DNA from: Desulfobacterium sp.
GTDB taxonomy: Bacteria; Desulfobacterota; Desulfobacteria; Desulfobacterales; Desulfobacteraceae
Reading direction: 5' to 3'
Length of the DNA stretch: 64,000 bases
Assembly (NCBI GenBank): GCA_030145245.1
Contig: JAQYWC010000069.1
Location: 90,643-154,642 of the forward strand
Shown here: positions 1 to 8,552 of the stretch, piece after piece
How the letters are laid out: each line of letters opens with the position of its first letter
Numbering within the stretch: the stretch's first letter is position 1
Notes under the pieces: generated by a model
Database searches by the model: none
Told to the model about the DNA's origin: nothing
Seen by the model: the letters and a program-made list of their open reading frames with translations, nothing else
Translations under genes and position numbers: made by a program

Positions 1-1296
1 CTTTGGATCCGGGACGCCGATAACGCAGCACTCCTTGATGTCCGGATGTTCCTGTATCACGGCTTCGACCTCGGCCGGGTACACGTTCTCGCCTCCGGGC
101 TTGATCAGCTCTTTTTCGGGTTTTCGCCCTTCAAACCAGAGGTGTCCGTCCCCGTCGATCCTGCCCAGGTCTCCTGTATGGTGCCATCCGTTTCTGATGC
201 TTGACCGGTCAAGGTTTCCCTTGTCCCAGAAGCCCTGAAAAACCAGAGGGCCCCTGACACCGATCTCTCCGATCGTATCAACAGGACACTCCATATCATT
301 TTTATCGAGAATTGCAACCTTTGAAATCGCTCCCTCCCTTCCTGCCGATCCCGGACGCTCCGCGCTGTCAGACAGGGTGGCAAAGCCCGATGTTTCGCTC
401 TGGCCATAGAGGGCCCAGAAGCTGCTGCCGGTTTTTTGGGAAAAGGCGAGCATGGTTTCCGGGGTGTCGATTCCCGTGACTATCCTGAGGGATGACAGGT
501 CTGCCGGGTTTGTCTCCAGGGTCTCCAACAGGGTGGACAGGATGGGCGGAAAGCTTGCCATGAGGGTGACTTTTTCTTTCTCTGTCAGGCTAAGGGCCTG
601 GGCTGGGTTGAATTTTTCCATCACCACGTTGCCGCCTCCCATCTGCATCACGGAAAAGGCAAGGTTGATACCGGTGATGTGAAACAAGGGCAGCATGTTT
701 AAATAAACGTCGTTTGGGGTGAGGGCCATGGCGATCGCTGTCTGGAGGTTGCTTGAGAGGATGTTGTTTTGGGAAAGGGTCGCTCCCCTGGGGGTTCCTG
801 CTACGGCCGCGGTGTAGATGAGGCAGAAGGGGGCGTCATTGCCTTGGGGTGGGAGGGGCTTGGCCTGTTCTGTTAAAAGTGCCTCAAATGGGATGGCGCC
901 GGCAGGTTTTTCCCTGTCAAAGCAGACCTGTTTTCCGGCAAAGTCACACCGGTTGGCCTGGGTATTGTCCACAACGAGGAGTCTGGGGGACGAGTCCCTG
1001 AGGATGTAGTTGATTTCGCTGTCTGACAGGCGCCAGTTGATGGGGACGACGATTGCGCCCAGGGCTGCTGCTGCTCCATATAGGGTCAGGTAGTCGTTTC
1101 GGTTCATGGATAGAATCGCGATTCTGTCGTTTTTTGCGATGCCGAGGTCGGAAAGTCCGTGTGCGAGGGCATTGACCCGGTCAAGCAGGGTTTTGAAAGA
1201 CAGGGTGCCGTGGCAGTCTGTTGCTGCTGTTTTGCCTGGAAACAGGCGGGCGTTTCTTTCAAAGATGTCATGGATGCCAAAGATATGATGTGACAT
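1..1296 (-). CDS. Acyl-CoA synthetase (AMP-binding), 3' end outside window
   Basis: Adenylate-forming enzyme that would activate a carboxylic acid to its acyl-CoA through an acyl-AMP. The 432 codons present cover the N-terminal domain and the hinge: LYGQSETSG (A5-like, near residue 325), HTGDLGRIDGDG and a GRKPEKELIKPGGENVYP stretch; the last codons read GVPDPK, so only the C-terminal lid is missing. The phosphate-binding loop is odd: YTAAVAGTPRG (about residue 165) in place of the usual YTSGTTGxPKG, which may affect activity. I start at the second ATG (1296) because AAGGA lies 8 nt upstream; an ATG at 1302 has too short a spacing. Substrate cannot be told. Confidence 0.85.
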   Translation of the reverse strand, partial: MSHHIFGIHDIFERNARLFPGKTAATDCHGTLSFKTLLDRVNALAHGLSDLGIAKNDRIAILSMNRNDYLTLYGAAAALGAIVVPINWRLSDSEINYILRDSSPRLLVVDNTQANRCDFAGKQVCFDREKPAGAIPFEALLTEQAKPLPPQGNDAPFCLIYTAAVAGTPRGATLSQNNILSSNLQTAIAMALTPNDVYLNMLPLFHITGINLAFSVMQMGGGNVVMEKFNPAQALSLTEKEKVTLMASFPPILSTLLETLETNPADLSSLRIVTGIDTPETMLAFSQKTGSSFWALYGQSETSGFATLSDSAERPGSAGREGAISKVAILDKNDMECPVDTIGEIGVRGPLVFQGFWDKGNLDRSSIRNGWHHTGDLGRIDGDGHLWFEGRKPEKELIKPGGENVYPAEVEAVIQEHPDIKECCVIGVPDPK

Positions 1297-1473
1297 AATC
1301 ATATTCCTTATGAATTGATAAAGGGTGATAGATTTGTGTCTGGTATTATCGTTTTTCGCATATGAGCAGAGCCTGTTATTTTTCATTAGGTATACAGGTG
1401 TCGATTCAATCGCGAATTATTTATAAGGGAATCTGTAACAGGTGTGTGATTTTAATTCAAGGAGGGTTTTGTC

Positions 1474-1548
1474 TGGAGCGGGAAACGGGATTTGAACCCG
1501 CGACTTCGACCTTGGCAAGGTCGCACTCTACCACTGAGTTATTCCCGC
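1474..1548 (-). tRNA. tRNA-Gly (anticodon GCC)
   Basis: Reading the minus strand, GCGGGAA pairs with TTCCCGC as a 7-bp acceptor stem, followed by a D-arm (CTCAGTGGTAGAG), anticodon stem-loop CGACCTTGCCAAGGTCG with GCC as anticodon, and a T-arm GCGGGTTCAAATCCCGT. The discriminator is T and CCA is encoded at 1474-1476. Isolated tRNA between the acyl-CoA synthetase and the OleD-like gene; no integrase is next to it. Confidence 0.95.
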
Positions 1549-1724
1549 TCAATCAAACAACTCGGCCTTTTTACCCAGATACGGATTCAATGTCAAGGGA
1601 AAAATTATTTTTTATAAAAAAACTTTGAACTTTTTCTGAAAAAGGTTTTGAAACCCTGCTGTTTTTGTGGTTGAGTGTATCTATGCCCATAATCCATAAC
1701 CCATGAAAGATGAAATCATAAATT

Positions 1725-2732
1725 ATGAACCATACAAAAAACGAAAAGGTGCTTGTGACCGGAGGCGGCGGCTTCCTTGGCAAGGCCATTGTAAAGCAGC
1801 TGAAGGAGGGTGGCGATCGGGTCACAAGTTTTTCTAGGAGCTTCTATGATGACCTGGACCGGTTGGGGGTGGAGCAGATCCAGGGTGACCTTGCAGATCC
1901 TGGGGCGGTTAACCAGGCCTTACAGGGTGTTGACACCGTATTCCATGTGGCTGCAAAACCCGGGATATGGGGGGCGTTTGACGGATATTTCAAGGCAAAC
2001 GTAACCGGAACCCGGAATGTGATCAACGCCTGCAGGACCAATCGGGTGGCAAGGCTTGTTTATACAAGTTCCCCCAGTGTGGTGTTTGACGGAAACCACA
2101 TGGAGGGAACCGACGAGTCCGCCCCCTATCCGGAACGATTCCATGCCCCCTATCCCGAGACCAAGGCCATGGCTGAAAAGCTCGTGATAGAGGCTGCTGC
2201 CAAGGGTGTACAATCCATCATCCTGAGGCCCCACCTCATCTGGGGGCCGGAGGACAACCACCTTGTTCCCGGGATCATCAAGCGGGCAGGGCGGCTCAAA
2301 CGGGTCGGTGACGGAACCAATCTGGTGGACACCATCTACGTGGACAATGCGGCCCACGCCCACCTCCTTGCCCGAAACGCCCTGAAACGGAATCCAACCC
2401 TCACCGGAAATGTCTATTTCATCAGCCAGGACGACCCTGTTCCCCTGTGGGAGATGGTGGACAGTTTTCTTTCTGCGGCCGGCCTGCCCCCGGTCAAGGG
2501 ACAGGTATCCGCCTCTACGGCCTTTCTTGCCGGTCGCTGTTTTGAGTCCGTTTACCGGTTCTTTGGCATTCAAAAGGAACCCCCCATGACAAGTTTTGCC
2601 GCAAAGGAGCTTGCCACCTCCCACTGGTTTGACATTTCAAGGGCGAAACAGGATCTTGGCTACGCTCCCCTGGTTTCGACCCGGGAGGGCTTAAGGCGCC
2701 TCAAACAGTGGCTTAATTTGAGTGTACAATAA
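1725..2732 (+). CDS. NAD(P)-dependent epimerase/3-beta-HSD family reductase, OleD-like
   Basis: Short-chain (extended) dehydrogenase of 335 residues. The N-terminus has the Rossmann motif VTGGGGFLG (residues 10-18), followed by DTVFHVAA, and the catalytic Tyr-Lys pair in APYPETKAMAE. The strand YTSSPSVVFDGNHMEG closely resembles the 2-alkyl-3-ketoacid reductase OleD of long-chain olefin biosynthesis; the 3-beta-hydroxysteroid dehydrogenase family is the wider group. No OleA, OleB or OleC lies next to it, so the olefin role is uncertain. Its stop codon TAA overlaps the ATG of the next gene (TAATG), indicating translational coupling with the YihY-type membrane protein. Confidence 0.82.
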   Translation: MNHTKNEKVLVTGGGGFLGKAIVKQLKEGGDRVTSFSRSFYDDLDRLGVEQIQGDLADPGAVNQALQGVDTVFHVAAKPGIWGAFDGYFKANVTGTRNVINACRTNRVARLVYTSSPSVVFDGNHMEGTDESAPYPERFHAPYPETKAMAEKLVIEAAAKGVQSIILRPHLIWGPEDNHLVPGIIKRAGRLKRVGDGTNLVDTIYVDNAAHAHLLARNALKRNPTLTGNVYFISQDDPVPLWEMVDSFLSAAGLPPVKGQVSASTAFLAGRCFESVYRFFGIQKEPPMTSFAAKELATSHWFDISRAKQDLGYAPLVSTREGLRRLKQWLNLSVQ

Positions 2733-4081
2733 TGAACCGGCTTTCGGTCAGGGCAAAGGAGAGCCTGGACAGGGGAGGCTTGTCCGCCCTTGTTGCCCTG
2801 GTATCGGATCCGGTGCGGTTCAGGACGGTACTCAAGGGCTGGAGAAAAAAGGCCTGGAACAGCGTTTTAGTTGCCGTCAAGGGGTTTAAAGAGGACAACT
2901 GCATGCTCAGGGCGTCGGCCCTCACCTTTTACACCCTGCTCTCCATCGTTCCGGTGATGGCCATGGCCTTTGGCATTGCCAAGGGGTTCGGGTTTGAGAA
3001 GGTGCTTGAGAAAGAGCTTTTGACGAGGCTTGCGGGCCAGGAAGAGGCGGCCCTGAAGATCATCGATTTTTCCGGCAAGATACTGGCAGAGACAAGGGGT
3101 GGGGTGATGGCGGCGGTGGGGGTCATCTTGCTGGCCTGGGCCGTGATCAAGCTGCTGGGACACATGGAAGAGGCGTTCAACGCCATCTGGTGGGTCAAGG
3201 AGAGCCGCACCCTGATCAGGAAGTTCAGCGATTACCTTGCTTTGCTCTTTACCGCCCCTTTGCTGCTTGTCTTTTCGGGAAGTTTTACCGTGTTTGTCTC
3301 CACCGGTTTGACCCGGTTTTTTGAAGCGGTTGGGGCGCCGGTCTTTTTCGAAGCCCTGCTCTCGCTTTGTTTGAAGGTCCTTCCTTTTTGCACCATCTGG
3401 CTGCTCTTCTTTTTTCTCTATGTCTTTATCCCCAATAAAAAGGTGGAGATCAAGGCGGCCCTTGTGGGAGCCATCATGGCCGGAACCGTCTATCAGCTGG
3501 GCCAGGTGATTTACATCAGCTTCCAGGTGGGGGTGTCGCACTACAACGCCATCTATGGAAGTTTTGCAGCCCTTCCCCTGTTTCTCCTCTGGCTCCAGGC
3601 AAGCTGGATTCTCCTTCTTGTGGGGGCAGAGATCGCCTTTGCCTGGGAGAGCCGCAGGTTCATCATGGACCCAAAGGATGGTGAGTATGAAGAGATAAGC
3701 TTCCGGACCCGTAAGGTCCTGTCCCTCAGGATAGCCCTTGGCTGCGTTCAGCGGTTTGCTAAGGCGGAGCCTCCCCTCTCGGACAACGACATCTCAACAT
3801 CCCTGGAGATCCCGTTGCGGGTGGTGCGGATGCTTTTGACGGAACTTGTGGAATGCAATATCCTCTCCGAGGTGACGACCCCGGCAGGGCCACGCTTTCA
3901 GCCGGCCAGGGATATCGATTCCCTGACCGTGATGACCGTGGTTAAAGCCCTGGAAGAGCGGGGGGGCGGTAAGGTGGCTGTTCCCGGAACCATGGAGTTT
4001 GAGGCGCTCTCTGATGCCGTGGACGCCTTTACACTGGTGGCCGCAAGATCCCATGCAGAGCGCCGGCTCAAGGATATTTAA
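2732..4081 (+). CDS. YihY/BrkB family inner-membrane protein (UPF0761)
   Basis: 449-residue protein of the YihY/virulence-factor BrkB family. The core (about residues 40-310) has several hydrophobic segments, including MLRASALTFYTLLSIVPVMAMA and later AALPLFLLWLQASWILLLVGAEIAFAWE regions that carry the family signatures. A cytoplasmic C-terminal tail of roughly 130 residues (SLRIALGCVQRFAKAEPPLSD onward) looks like a winged-helix domain, as in the longer members of the family. Despite old names it is not RNase BN. Function is unknown beyond the membrane location. It shares a TAATG junction with the upstream reductase and converges on the HDOD gene, overlapping it by 4 bp. Confidence 0.82.
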   Translation: MNRLSVRAKESLDRGGLSALVALVSDPVRFRTVLKGWRKKAWNSVLVAVKGFKEDNCMLRASALTFYTLLSIVPVMAMAFGIAKGFGFEKVLEKELLTRLAGQEEAALKIIDFSGKILAETRGGVMAAVGVILLAWAVIKLLGHMEEAFNAIWWVKESRTLIRKFSDYLALLFTAPLLLVFSGSFTVFVSTGLTRFFEAVGAPVFFEALLSLCLKVLPFCTIWLLFFFLYVFIPNKKVEIKAALVGAIMAGTVYQLGQVIYISFQVGVSHYNAIYGSFAALPLFLLWLQASWILLLVGAEIAFAWESRRFIMDPKDGEYEEISFRTRKVLSLRIALGCVQRFAKAEPPLSDNDISTSLEIPLRVVRMLLTELVECNILSEVTTPAGPRFQPARDIDSLTVMTVVKALEERGGGKVAVPGTMEFEALSDAVDAFTLVAARSHAERRLKDI

Positions 4082-4965
4082 AAGTCAGTGGTGATCTCGA
4101 AAAATTCTTTGATCTGATCCTCTTTTTTTCGCAGCATCTCGACGATCAACCGCAGGGCGGCCTGGTTGAGGCCCGTCTTCTGGGCGGCGCTGATCACTGC
4201 CACGGGCACGGGGTTGCCGCTGTGGCCGATGTGGGCCTTGTGGCAGAGATAGTCGGCCATGTTGACGATCAGGGCCTGGTGACGGAACTCCACCGGGCAG
4301 GCATCAGGGTTGTGATGAAACCGGCAGGGGTAGAGGATGCTGTCGGGAAACCGCCATCGCTTCATGAGAAGGCCCGACAGGACCGCATGGTTCATTTTAA
4401 AGGTGGCGGGTTCGGTTTTGTACAAGGTTTTTCGCTCCTCCATGGCCGACTCCCTTACCTTTTTGTACTCATCCCTGAAGTAGATGGAGAAGATTACCTT
4501 TCCCATGTCGTGGAGGAGGCCCGGGATGAAGATCTTTTTTGCAATGGCCGGGTTGGTCCGGGTGGCGATCTCCTTTGCCGCCGTGGCACACCCGATGGAG
4601 TGGATCCACAATGCCTTCATATCCAGGGGCAGGCCTGATGATTTGTCTGCAAAAGCGGACAGGACATTCATGCCAAGGGTGATGCCGATCACCTCGTCAA
4701 AGCCGATCACCGTGATGGCTCGCTTGATGGTGTCCACCCTTGTTCGCTGGCCGTAGTAGACCGAATTGGCAAGCCTCAGCAGCTTGTTGGTGATGCCCTG
4801 GTCATTGGTTATAACCTTGGCCAGGTCTTCGGTGGACGTCTTGACATCAGACGCTGCCGAGAGAATGGCGTTCACAATAACGGGCAGGGTGGGCAGCTCG
4901 GTATCGTGGCGCTTGACCAGCGTGATGATTCTTTGCTTCACATCGGTTTTGTCTTTAGTTTCCAT
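4078..4965 (-). CDS. HDOD domain protein
   Basis: 295-residue protein with one HDOD domain (about residues 20-215): LPTLPVIVNAILSAASD at the start, the central DQGITNKLLRLANSVYYG helix pair, AITVIGFDEVIGITLG, and a partly retained HD motif in GLLHDMGKVIF. HDOD proteins are signalling modules found with cyclic-di-GMP, chemotaxis and stress circuits; most lack phosphohydrolase activity. No second domain is evident. It is the last gene of a minus-strand group FxsA, nitroreductase, HDOD; its start lies 11 bp inside the 3' end of the nitroreductase gene, suggesting coupling. Confidence 0.85.
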   Translation of the reverse strand: METKDKTDVKQRIITLVKRHDTELPTLPVIVNAILSAASDVKTSTEDLAKVITNDQGITNKLLRLANSVYYGQRTRVDTIKRAITVIGFDEVIGITLGMNVLSAFADKSSGLPLDMKALWIHSIGCATAAKEIATRTNPAIAKKIFIPGLLHDMGKVIFSIYFRDEYKKVRESAMEERKTLYKTEPATFKMNHAVLSGLLMKRWRFPDSILYPCRFHHNPDACPVEFRHQALIVNMADYLCHKAHIGHSGNPVPVAVISAAQKTGLNQAALRLIVEMLRKKEDQIKEFFEITTDF

Positions 4966-5482
4966 AGCTGTTTATGTGAACTTTTTCAGTTTCAAGTGTG
5001 TGGGCCGGGTGGGGCGCTTTTGTTTCATTGGGATAGCCGATGGCGATCACGGATTCCACCCTGAGGGTATCGGGAATCGACAGGATTTTCCGGACATAGG
5101 TCTCCGCGCTCATGGTCTCGTTGTGTTCCCTGCGCCGTATCTGTATCCAGCAGCTTCCCAGGCCAAGGGCCTGGGCCGCAAGCTGGATGAGGATGGAGGC
5201 GATGGCGCTGTCCTCCACCCAGACGTCGCATTTTGCAGGGTCCGCAACCACTACGATCCCCAGGGGTGACTGCTTGAGAAAGGCGCTGCCGTGGGGCTTG
5301 GCAGTTGATAGCTGTTCTAAGATTTCGGGTTGGTCAACCACGACAAATCGCCAGGGATTGAATCCCCGGGAGGAGGGGGATCTCAGTGCAGTTTCAATGA
5401 GTTTATCAACCTTTGCGCGTTCAACGGGAACAGGCTTGAATTTTCGTATGCTTCGTCGTTTTTCGATCAAATCAAAGAACAT
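4955..5482 (-). CDS. Nitroreductase family protein
   Basis: FMN-dependent NAD(P)H oxidoreductase fold of about 175 residues. Family motifs: FFDLIEKRRSIRKF at the N-terminus (FMN phosphate and ribityl binding), SPSSRGFNPWRFVVVD, DSAIASILIQLAAQALGLGSCWIQI and IAIGYPNETK near the C-terminus. The reading frame is open to 5503, but AAAGGA sits 6 nt before the ATG at 5482, so I start there. Substrate unknown; such enzymes reduce nitro or quinone compounds or act on flavins. Located between fxsA and the HDOD gene in one probable operon. Confidence 0.85.
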   Translation of the reverse strand: MFFDLIEKRRSIRKFKPVPVERAKVDKLIETALRSPSSRGFNPWRFVVVDQPEILEQLSTAKPHGSAFLKQSPLGIVVVADPAKCDVWVEDSAIASILIQLAAQALGLGSCWIQIRRREHNETMSAETYVRKILSIPDTLRVESVIAIGYPNETKAPHPAHTLETEKVHINSYGN

Positions 5483-5499
5483 TGGTTTTCCTTTAACGG

Positions 5500-5895
5500 T
5501 CAATGGAAACGGGTGATGTTGATGCTGCCCCTGGCATTCATTTCGTTCAGTTTCTGACGCAAGAATCGCTTAAAGGCGTTGCGGGTCACGGGCCAGAGGA
5601 GCAACAGTCCCGAAAGGTCTGTCAGCAGTCCCGGTGTGATGAGAACTACGCCTGCAACAAAGATGATCACGGCGTCCAGGAGCTCTTCGGCAGGCATGGA
5701 GCCCTGCTGAAGGCTTGCCCTTACCTTGAACATGGTGTTCATTCCCTCTATTCTTGCCAGCCACGCTCCGAAAAAGCCGGTGGCAATGACCAGAAGGATG
5801 GTGTTGAAGCTACCCAGGGCGGCTCCCACCTTGATAAGCAGGTAGAGCTCCACAACAGGGATAAGTGTAAAGCAGAGAAACAGTTTTAACAGCAT
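5500..5895 (-). CDS. fxsA: FxsA family membrane protein
   Basis: 131-residue membrane protein matching the FxsA family: N-terminal hydrophobic helices around LIPVVELYLLIKVG and ILLVIATGFFGAWLAR, then QQGSMPAEELLDAVIIFVAGVVLITPGLLTD, which is the family signature, and a basic C-terminal tail. In E. coli FxsA titrates out phage T7 PifA-mediated exclusion; the general role is unknown. First gene of the fxsA-nitroreductase-HDOD group. The 290-bp gap upstream contains an inverted repeat TTGACAA/TTGTCAA around 5935-5962 that could be an operator, without further support. Confidence 0.85.
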   Translation of the reverse strand: MLLKLFLCFTLIPVVELYLLIKVGAALGSFNTILLVIATGFFGAWLARIEGMNTMFKVRASLQQGSMPAEELLDAVIIFVAGVVLITPGLLTDLSGLLLLWPVTRNAFKRFLRQKLNEMNARGSINITRFH

Positions 5896-6187
5896 TGCAA
5901 TGGTCTCCTTAAAATAGTGTTTGTTCCTTTTGACAAGGTTATAATGAAAAGACCATTGTCAAGAAATTATCCCTGTTCTATTTTACTCTTTCGGCAGCTC
6001 CCTGGAAAAGGTTTAGGCTGTAGCGGGTTTCTTCTTCCCGATGTTGTTGTTTTATAAGGGCGGTGTTATTTCCGTGGAGAGCAGAATCGCATGAAATGAG
6101 TAAAAAATCAATGTATTGCTTCGCTGTGGCGGAGGCGGGGAGGGGGTGCAGCAGGAGTTGCTCCTGCCGCACCAAATGAAAAGGAGG

Positions 6188-7894
6188 CTATACCAGGGGG
6201 GGATGGATGGCAATGACCATGCCGTAACCGCCCTGGACGTTTCGTGTCCTGGTGATGCCGTGGCTTGCAAGGACGATCTGGGCCTCGTAGGATCTGGGGC
6301 CGGATCCGCAGATCAGGCAGAGTTCCTCGTCCTTTGGAAGCTCGTCGAGCTTCTGTCTCAGCTCATCCTGGGGGATGCTGATCCAGCGGTCGCCGTATTT
6401 TTCGACAAAGGGATCGGCCTGGATACTGCTCCGGACGTCAAGCACCCGGATCTCTTTGTTTTCAAACCGTTCAAGGAACTCCATGGCATCCATGGGGTTG
6501 TGGGTACCGTTCAAGACGTTGTCCAGGGCGTTTCCCGCGTTGTTGATGATATCCATGGCCGAAGCGTATGGCGGTGAGTACCCGGCTTCCAGGGTGCAGA
6601 TATCGGAGACATCGGCTTTGTACTGGAACAGGGGAGCCACTGCATCCACCCTGGCCTTGACCGCATCTCCCTGGGGACCGGCAGCTTCCACGCCAAGCAC
6701 CCGCCGGGTTCTTCTGTCGGCGATGAGCTCCATGAACATGAACTCCGAATCCGGGTAGAAATGGGCCCGGTCTGACTGGGCAACGGTTGCATAGACCGGA
6801 TCGAATCCAGCTGCCTTTGCCTGGTCAAAGGTGAGGCCTGCCGTGGCAAATCCCAGCTCAAACATCTTGATGCAGAAGGTTCCCACCGTGCCCTTGAACT
6901 GCTCGCAGGAACCATTGATGTTGGAGGCTATGATGCGTCCCTGGCGGTTGGCAAGGCTTCCCAGGGGCATGAGAATGGTCTGGCCGTTGACAAGATTCAT
7001 CACCTCTACGCAGTCGCCGCCGGCATAGATGTCGGGATCGGTGGTGCGCATGCAATTGTCCACAAGGATGCCTCCGGCTTTTCCAACGGCAAGGCCTGCC
7101 TCTCTTGCCAGCTCCGAGTTGGGGCGTACGCCCGTGGCAAGGATCACCAGCTGACAGGGAAGGGTGCCTGCGGTCGTCTCCACCGATTCGACCCCGGTCT
7201 CTTCCGTGCCGTTGATCTTGAGAACCTTTTCCCCGATAAGGAGCTTGACACCGTTGTCCTGGAGATGCTTTTCGGCAATCCGTGCGATGTTTCTGCCAAG
7301 GGCCTGGGGCAGGACCCGGTCGGCCATCTCAACAATGGTGGTCTCAACTGCCCAGAGATCGGTGAGGGCCTCTGCCATCTCGATGCCGATGGCGCCGGCG
7401 CCGATGACAACGGCATTTTCCACCTCTCCCTTTGAGATCATATCCTTGATCGCCTTGGCCTGGTGAAGGTTGGATACCGTATGGACCCTGGGAAGGTTGG
7501 CGCCTGGGAACGGCGGGCGTACGGGGGTGGCACCGGTGGCGATGACAAGCTTGTCATACTCAAGCTCCTCCTCCCTGTCGTCCTTCAGGTGGCGGATGGT
7601 GAGGCGCTTCTCCCTGCGGTTGATGGCAACTGCCTCGGCCTGGGTGACCACATCCACTCCCTTGACCTTTTTAAAGAAGGTCTCGTCCCTCACTGCATGG
7701 GCAATGGTGGAATAGAGCCCCTCGAGATCGGCAATATCGCCGCCCACATAGTAGGGAATGCCGCAGCCGCCGTAGGAGATGAGGCTGTCTCGGTCAATGA
7801 GGGTTATGGTGGCATCCGGGTCGATGCGTCTCAGCCTGCAGGCAACCTTGGGGCCAAGGGCCACGGCTCCGATGATGATTATACGTTTGGACAT
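6188..7894 (-). CDS. NADH-dependent persulfide / CoA-disulfide reductase with C-terminal rhodanese domain
   Basis: 568 residues: an FAD/NAD(P) disulfide-reductase domain (1-450) followed by a rhodanese domain (about 470-568). The active-site cysteine is Cys44 in ISYGGCGIPYYVGG, characteristic of CoA-disulfide reductases with a single redox Cys; the second nucleotide fold shows VVIGAGAIGIEMAE, and ATGVRPNSELA and YAGGDCVEV are FAD-binding. The rhodanese loop keeps its cysteine (LICGSGPRSYEA). Enzymes of this architecture reduce CoA persulfide, polysulfide or CoA disulfide with NADH, which fits a sulfur-metabolising anaerobe. It lies 103 bp downstream of the TusA-like gene and is probably co-transcribed from the sigma-54 promoter at 8370-8385. 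Confidence 0.85.
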   Translation of the reverse strand: MSKRIIIIGAVALGPKVACRLRRIDPDATITLIDRDSLISYGGCGIPYYVGGDIADLEGLYSTIAHAVRDETFFKKVKGVDVVTQAEAVAINRREKRLTIRHLKDDREEELEYDKLVIATGATPVRPPFPGANLPRVHTVSNLHQAKAIKDMISKGEVENAVVIGAGAIGIEMAEALTDLWAVETTIVEMADRVLPQALGRNIARIAEKHLQDNGVKLLIGEKVLKINGTEETGVESVETTAGTLPCQLVILATGVRPNSELAREAGLAVGKAGGILVDNCMRTTDPDIYAGGDCVEVMNLVNGQTILMPLGSLANRQGRIIASNINGSCEQFKGTVGTFCIKMFELGFATAGLTFDQAKAAGFDPVYATVAQSDRAHFYPDSEFMFMELIADRRTRRVLGVEAAGPQGDAVKARVDAVAPLFQYKADVSDICTLEAGYSPPYASAMDIINNAGNALDNVLNGTHNPMDAMEFLERFENKEIRVLDVRSSIQADPFVEKYGDRWISIPQDELRQKLDELPKDEELCLICGSGPRSYEAQIVLASHGITRTRNVQGGYGMVIAIHPPLV

Positions 7895-7997
7895 TGTTTC
7901 TCCTTTTTCGCTGGTTTAACACTCAACGCTTGTCAACTGTAACTGGGATAATATAACTACTTATTTTTGCATGTAAACAACTATTTCCATGGGCTGA

Positions 7998-8327
7998 TCA
8001 CGGCAGCTTTTTCAGTTGGATGGTAAACCAGGACCCTTTCTCCCTGATCTCCTCCATCTTGACCTCCTCCCATGAATCCCTGGGAAGGATCTTCTTGATC
8101 TGGGATGAGGTCTCGGGATTGCTCCACAACACCTCAAGTACTTCCCCCGTTTGCATCTGCCTGAAGGTGTTGCTCACCTTCAGCAGGGTGAACGGTGAGA
8201 TCCCCCCCCGAAGGTCCAGCACGTGGCCGGGGGAGATCCGCTTCTCTTTTTTTTCTTCAGCCGGTTGGTTCACAATTTTTGTTCCTGCCGTTCCGCCTTT
8301 TGTCTTTCCGCCATTATCGCTCTTCAT
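7998..8327 (-). CDS. TusA/SirA-like protein lacking the catalytic cysteine
   Basis: 109 residues with a TusA-type fold from about residue 36: VLDLRGGISPFTLLKVSNTFRQMQ aligns with the family start DLRGxxCPxPLL, followed by TGEVLEVLWSNPE and a C-terminal WFTIQLKKL strand. The cysteine of the CPxP sulfur-carrier motif is replaced by serine (GGISPF), so persulfide carriage as in TusA is unlikely. About 35 polar, Lys-rich residues precede the domain. The gene is first in a unit with the persulfide-reductase/rhodanese fusion and sits directly downstream of the sigma-54 promoter; a binding or regulatory role in sulfur trafficking is inferred. Confidence 0.78.
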   Translation of the reverse strand: MKSDNGGKTKGGTAGTKIVNQPAEEKKEKRISPGHVLDLRGGISPFTLLKVSNTFRQMQTGEVLEVLWSNPETSSQIKKILPRDSWEEVKMEEIREKGSWFTIQLKKLP

Positions 8328-8369
8328 GTCGGGTTGGTTTCCTTACTTCATGTCGCTTAACAGGACATT

Positions 8370-8385
8370 AGCAATATGGGTGCCA
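8370..8385 (-). promoter_or_regulatory. Sigma-54 promoter (-24/-12)
   Basis: On the minus strand the sequence is TGGCACCCATATTGCT, which fits the consensus TGGCAC-N5-TTGCW exactly, with the GG and GC dinucleotides in the required register. It lies 43 bp upstream of the TusA-like gene, divergent from the PAS-AAA-Fis activator, which is the natural candidate to drive it. Confidence 0.85.
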
Positions 8386-8504
8386 GGATGGCTAAAACAA
8401 GGCTTGAACGGAAAAAAAACGATTCATCCCCTGAATTACAACCCGGGCACTCCAGGGGGACGGTGTTTTTATCTGGCCTTGGGTTGATCAACCGCCGGTG
8501 CTGT

Positions 8505-8540
8505 GTTAAGAAAGTGAACAACAATGTTAAAAACGTGAAC
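8505..8540. promoter_or_regulatory. Probable upstream activating sites for the sigma-54 activator
   Basis: Two near-identical 15-mers, GTTAAGAAAGTGAAC (8505-8519) and GTTAAAAACGTGAAC (8526-8540), repeat at a 21-bp interval (two helical turns). Each is an imperfect inverted repeat (GTTmA...GTGAAC). They lie about 120-170 bp upstream of the sigma-54 promoter and just before the activator's own start codon, the usual place for an enhancer that also allows autoregulation. Confidence 0.6.
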
Positions 8541-8552
8541 ATTAGGTGTACA

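Noticed and set aside
1474..1548. tRNA-Gly as a possible integration site for a genomic island
   Set aside because: No integrase, no repeat of the tRNA 3' end and no change in gene content next to it in the window.
1920..2624. Long open frame antisense to the OleD-like gene
   Set aside because: Its translation has no family features, while the plus-strand frame shows a full Rossmann reductase; GC-rich codons leave the antisense open.
2867..3541. 224-codon open frame antisense to the YihY-type gene
   Set aside because: Low-complexity, His/Asp/Gly-rich translation typical of an antisense shadow.
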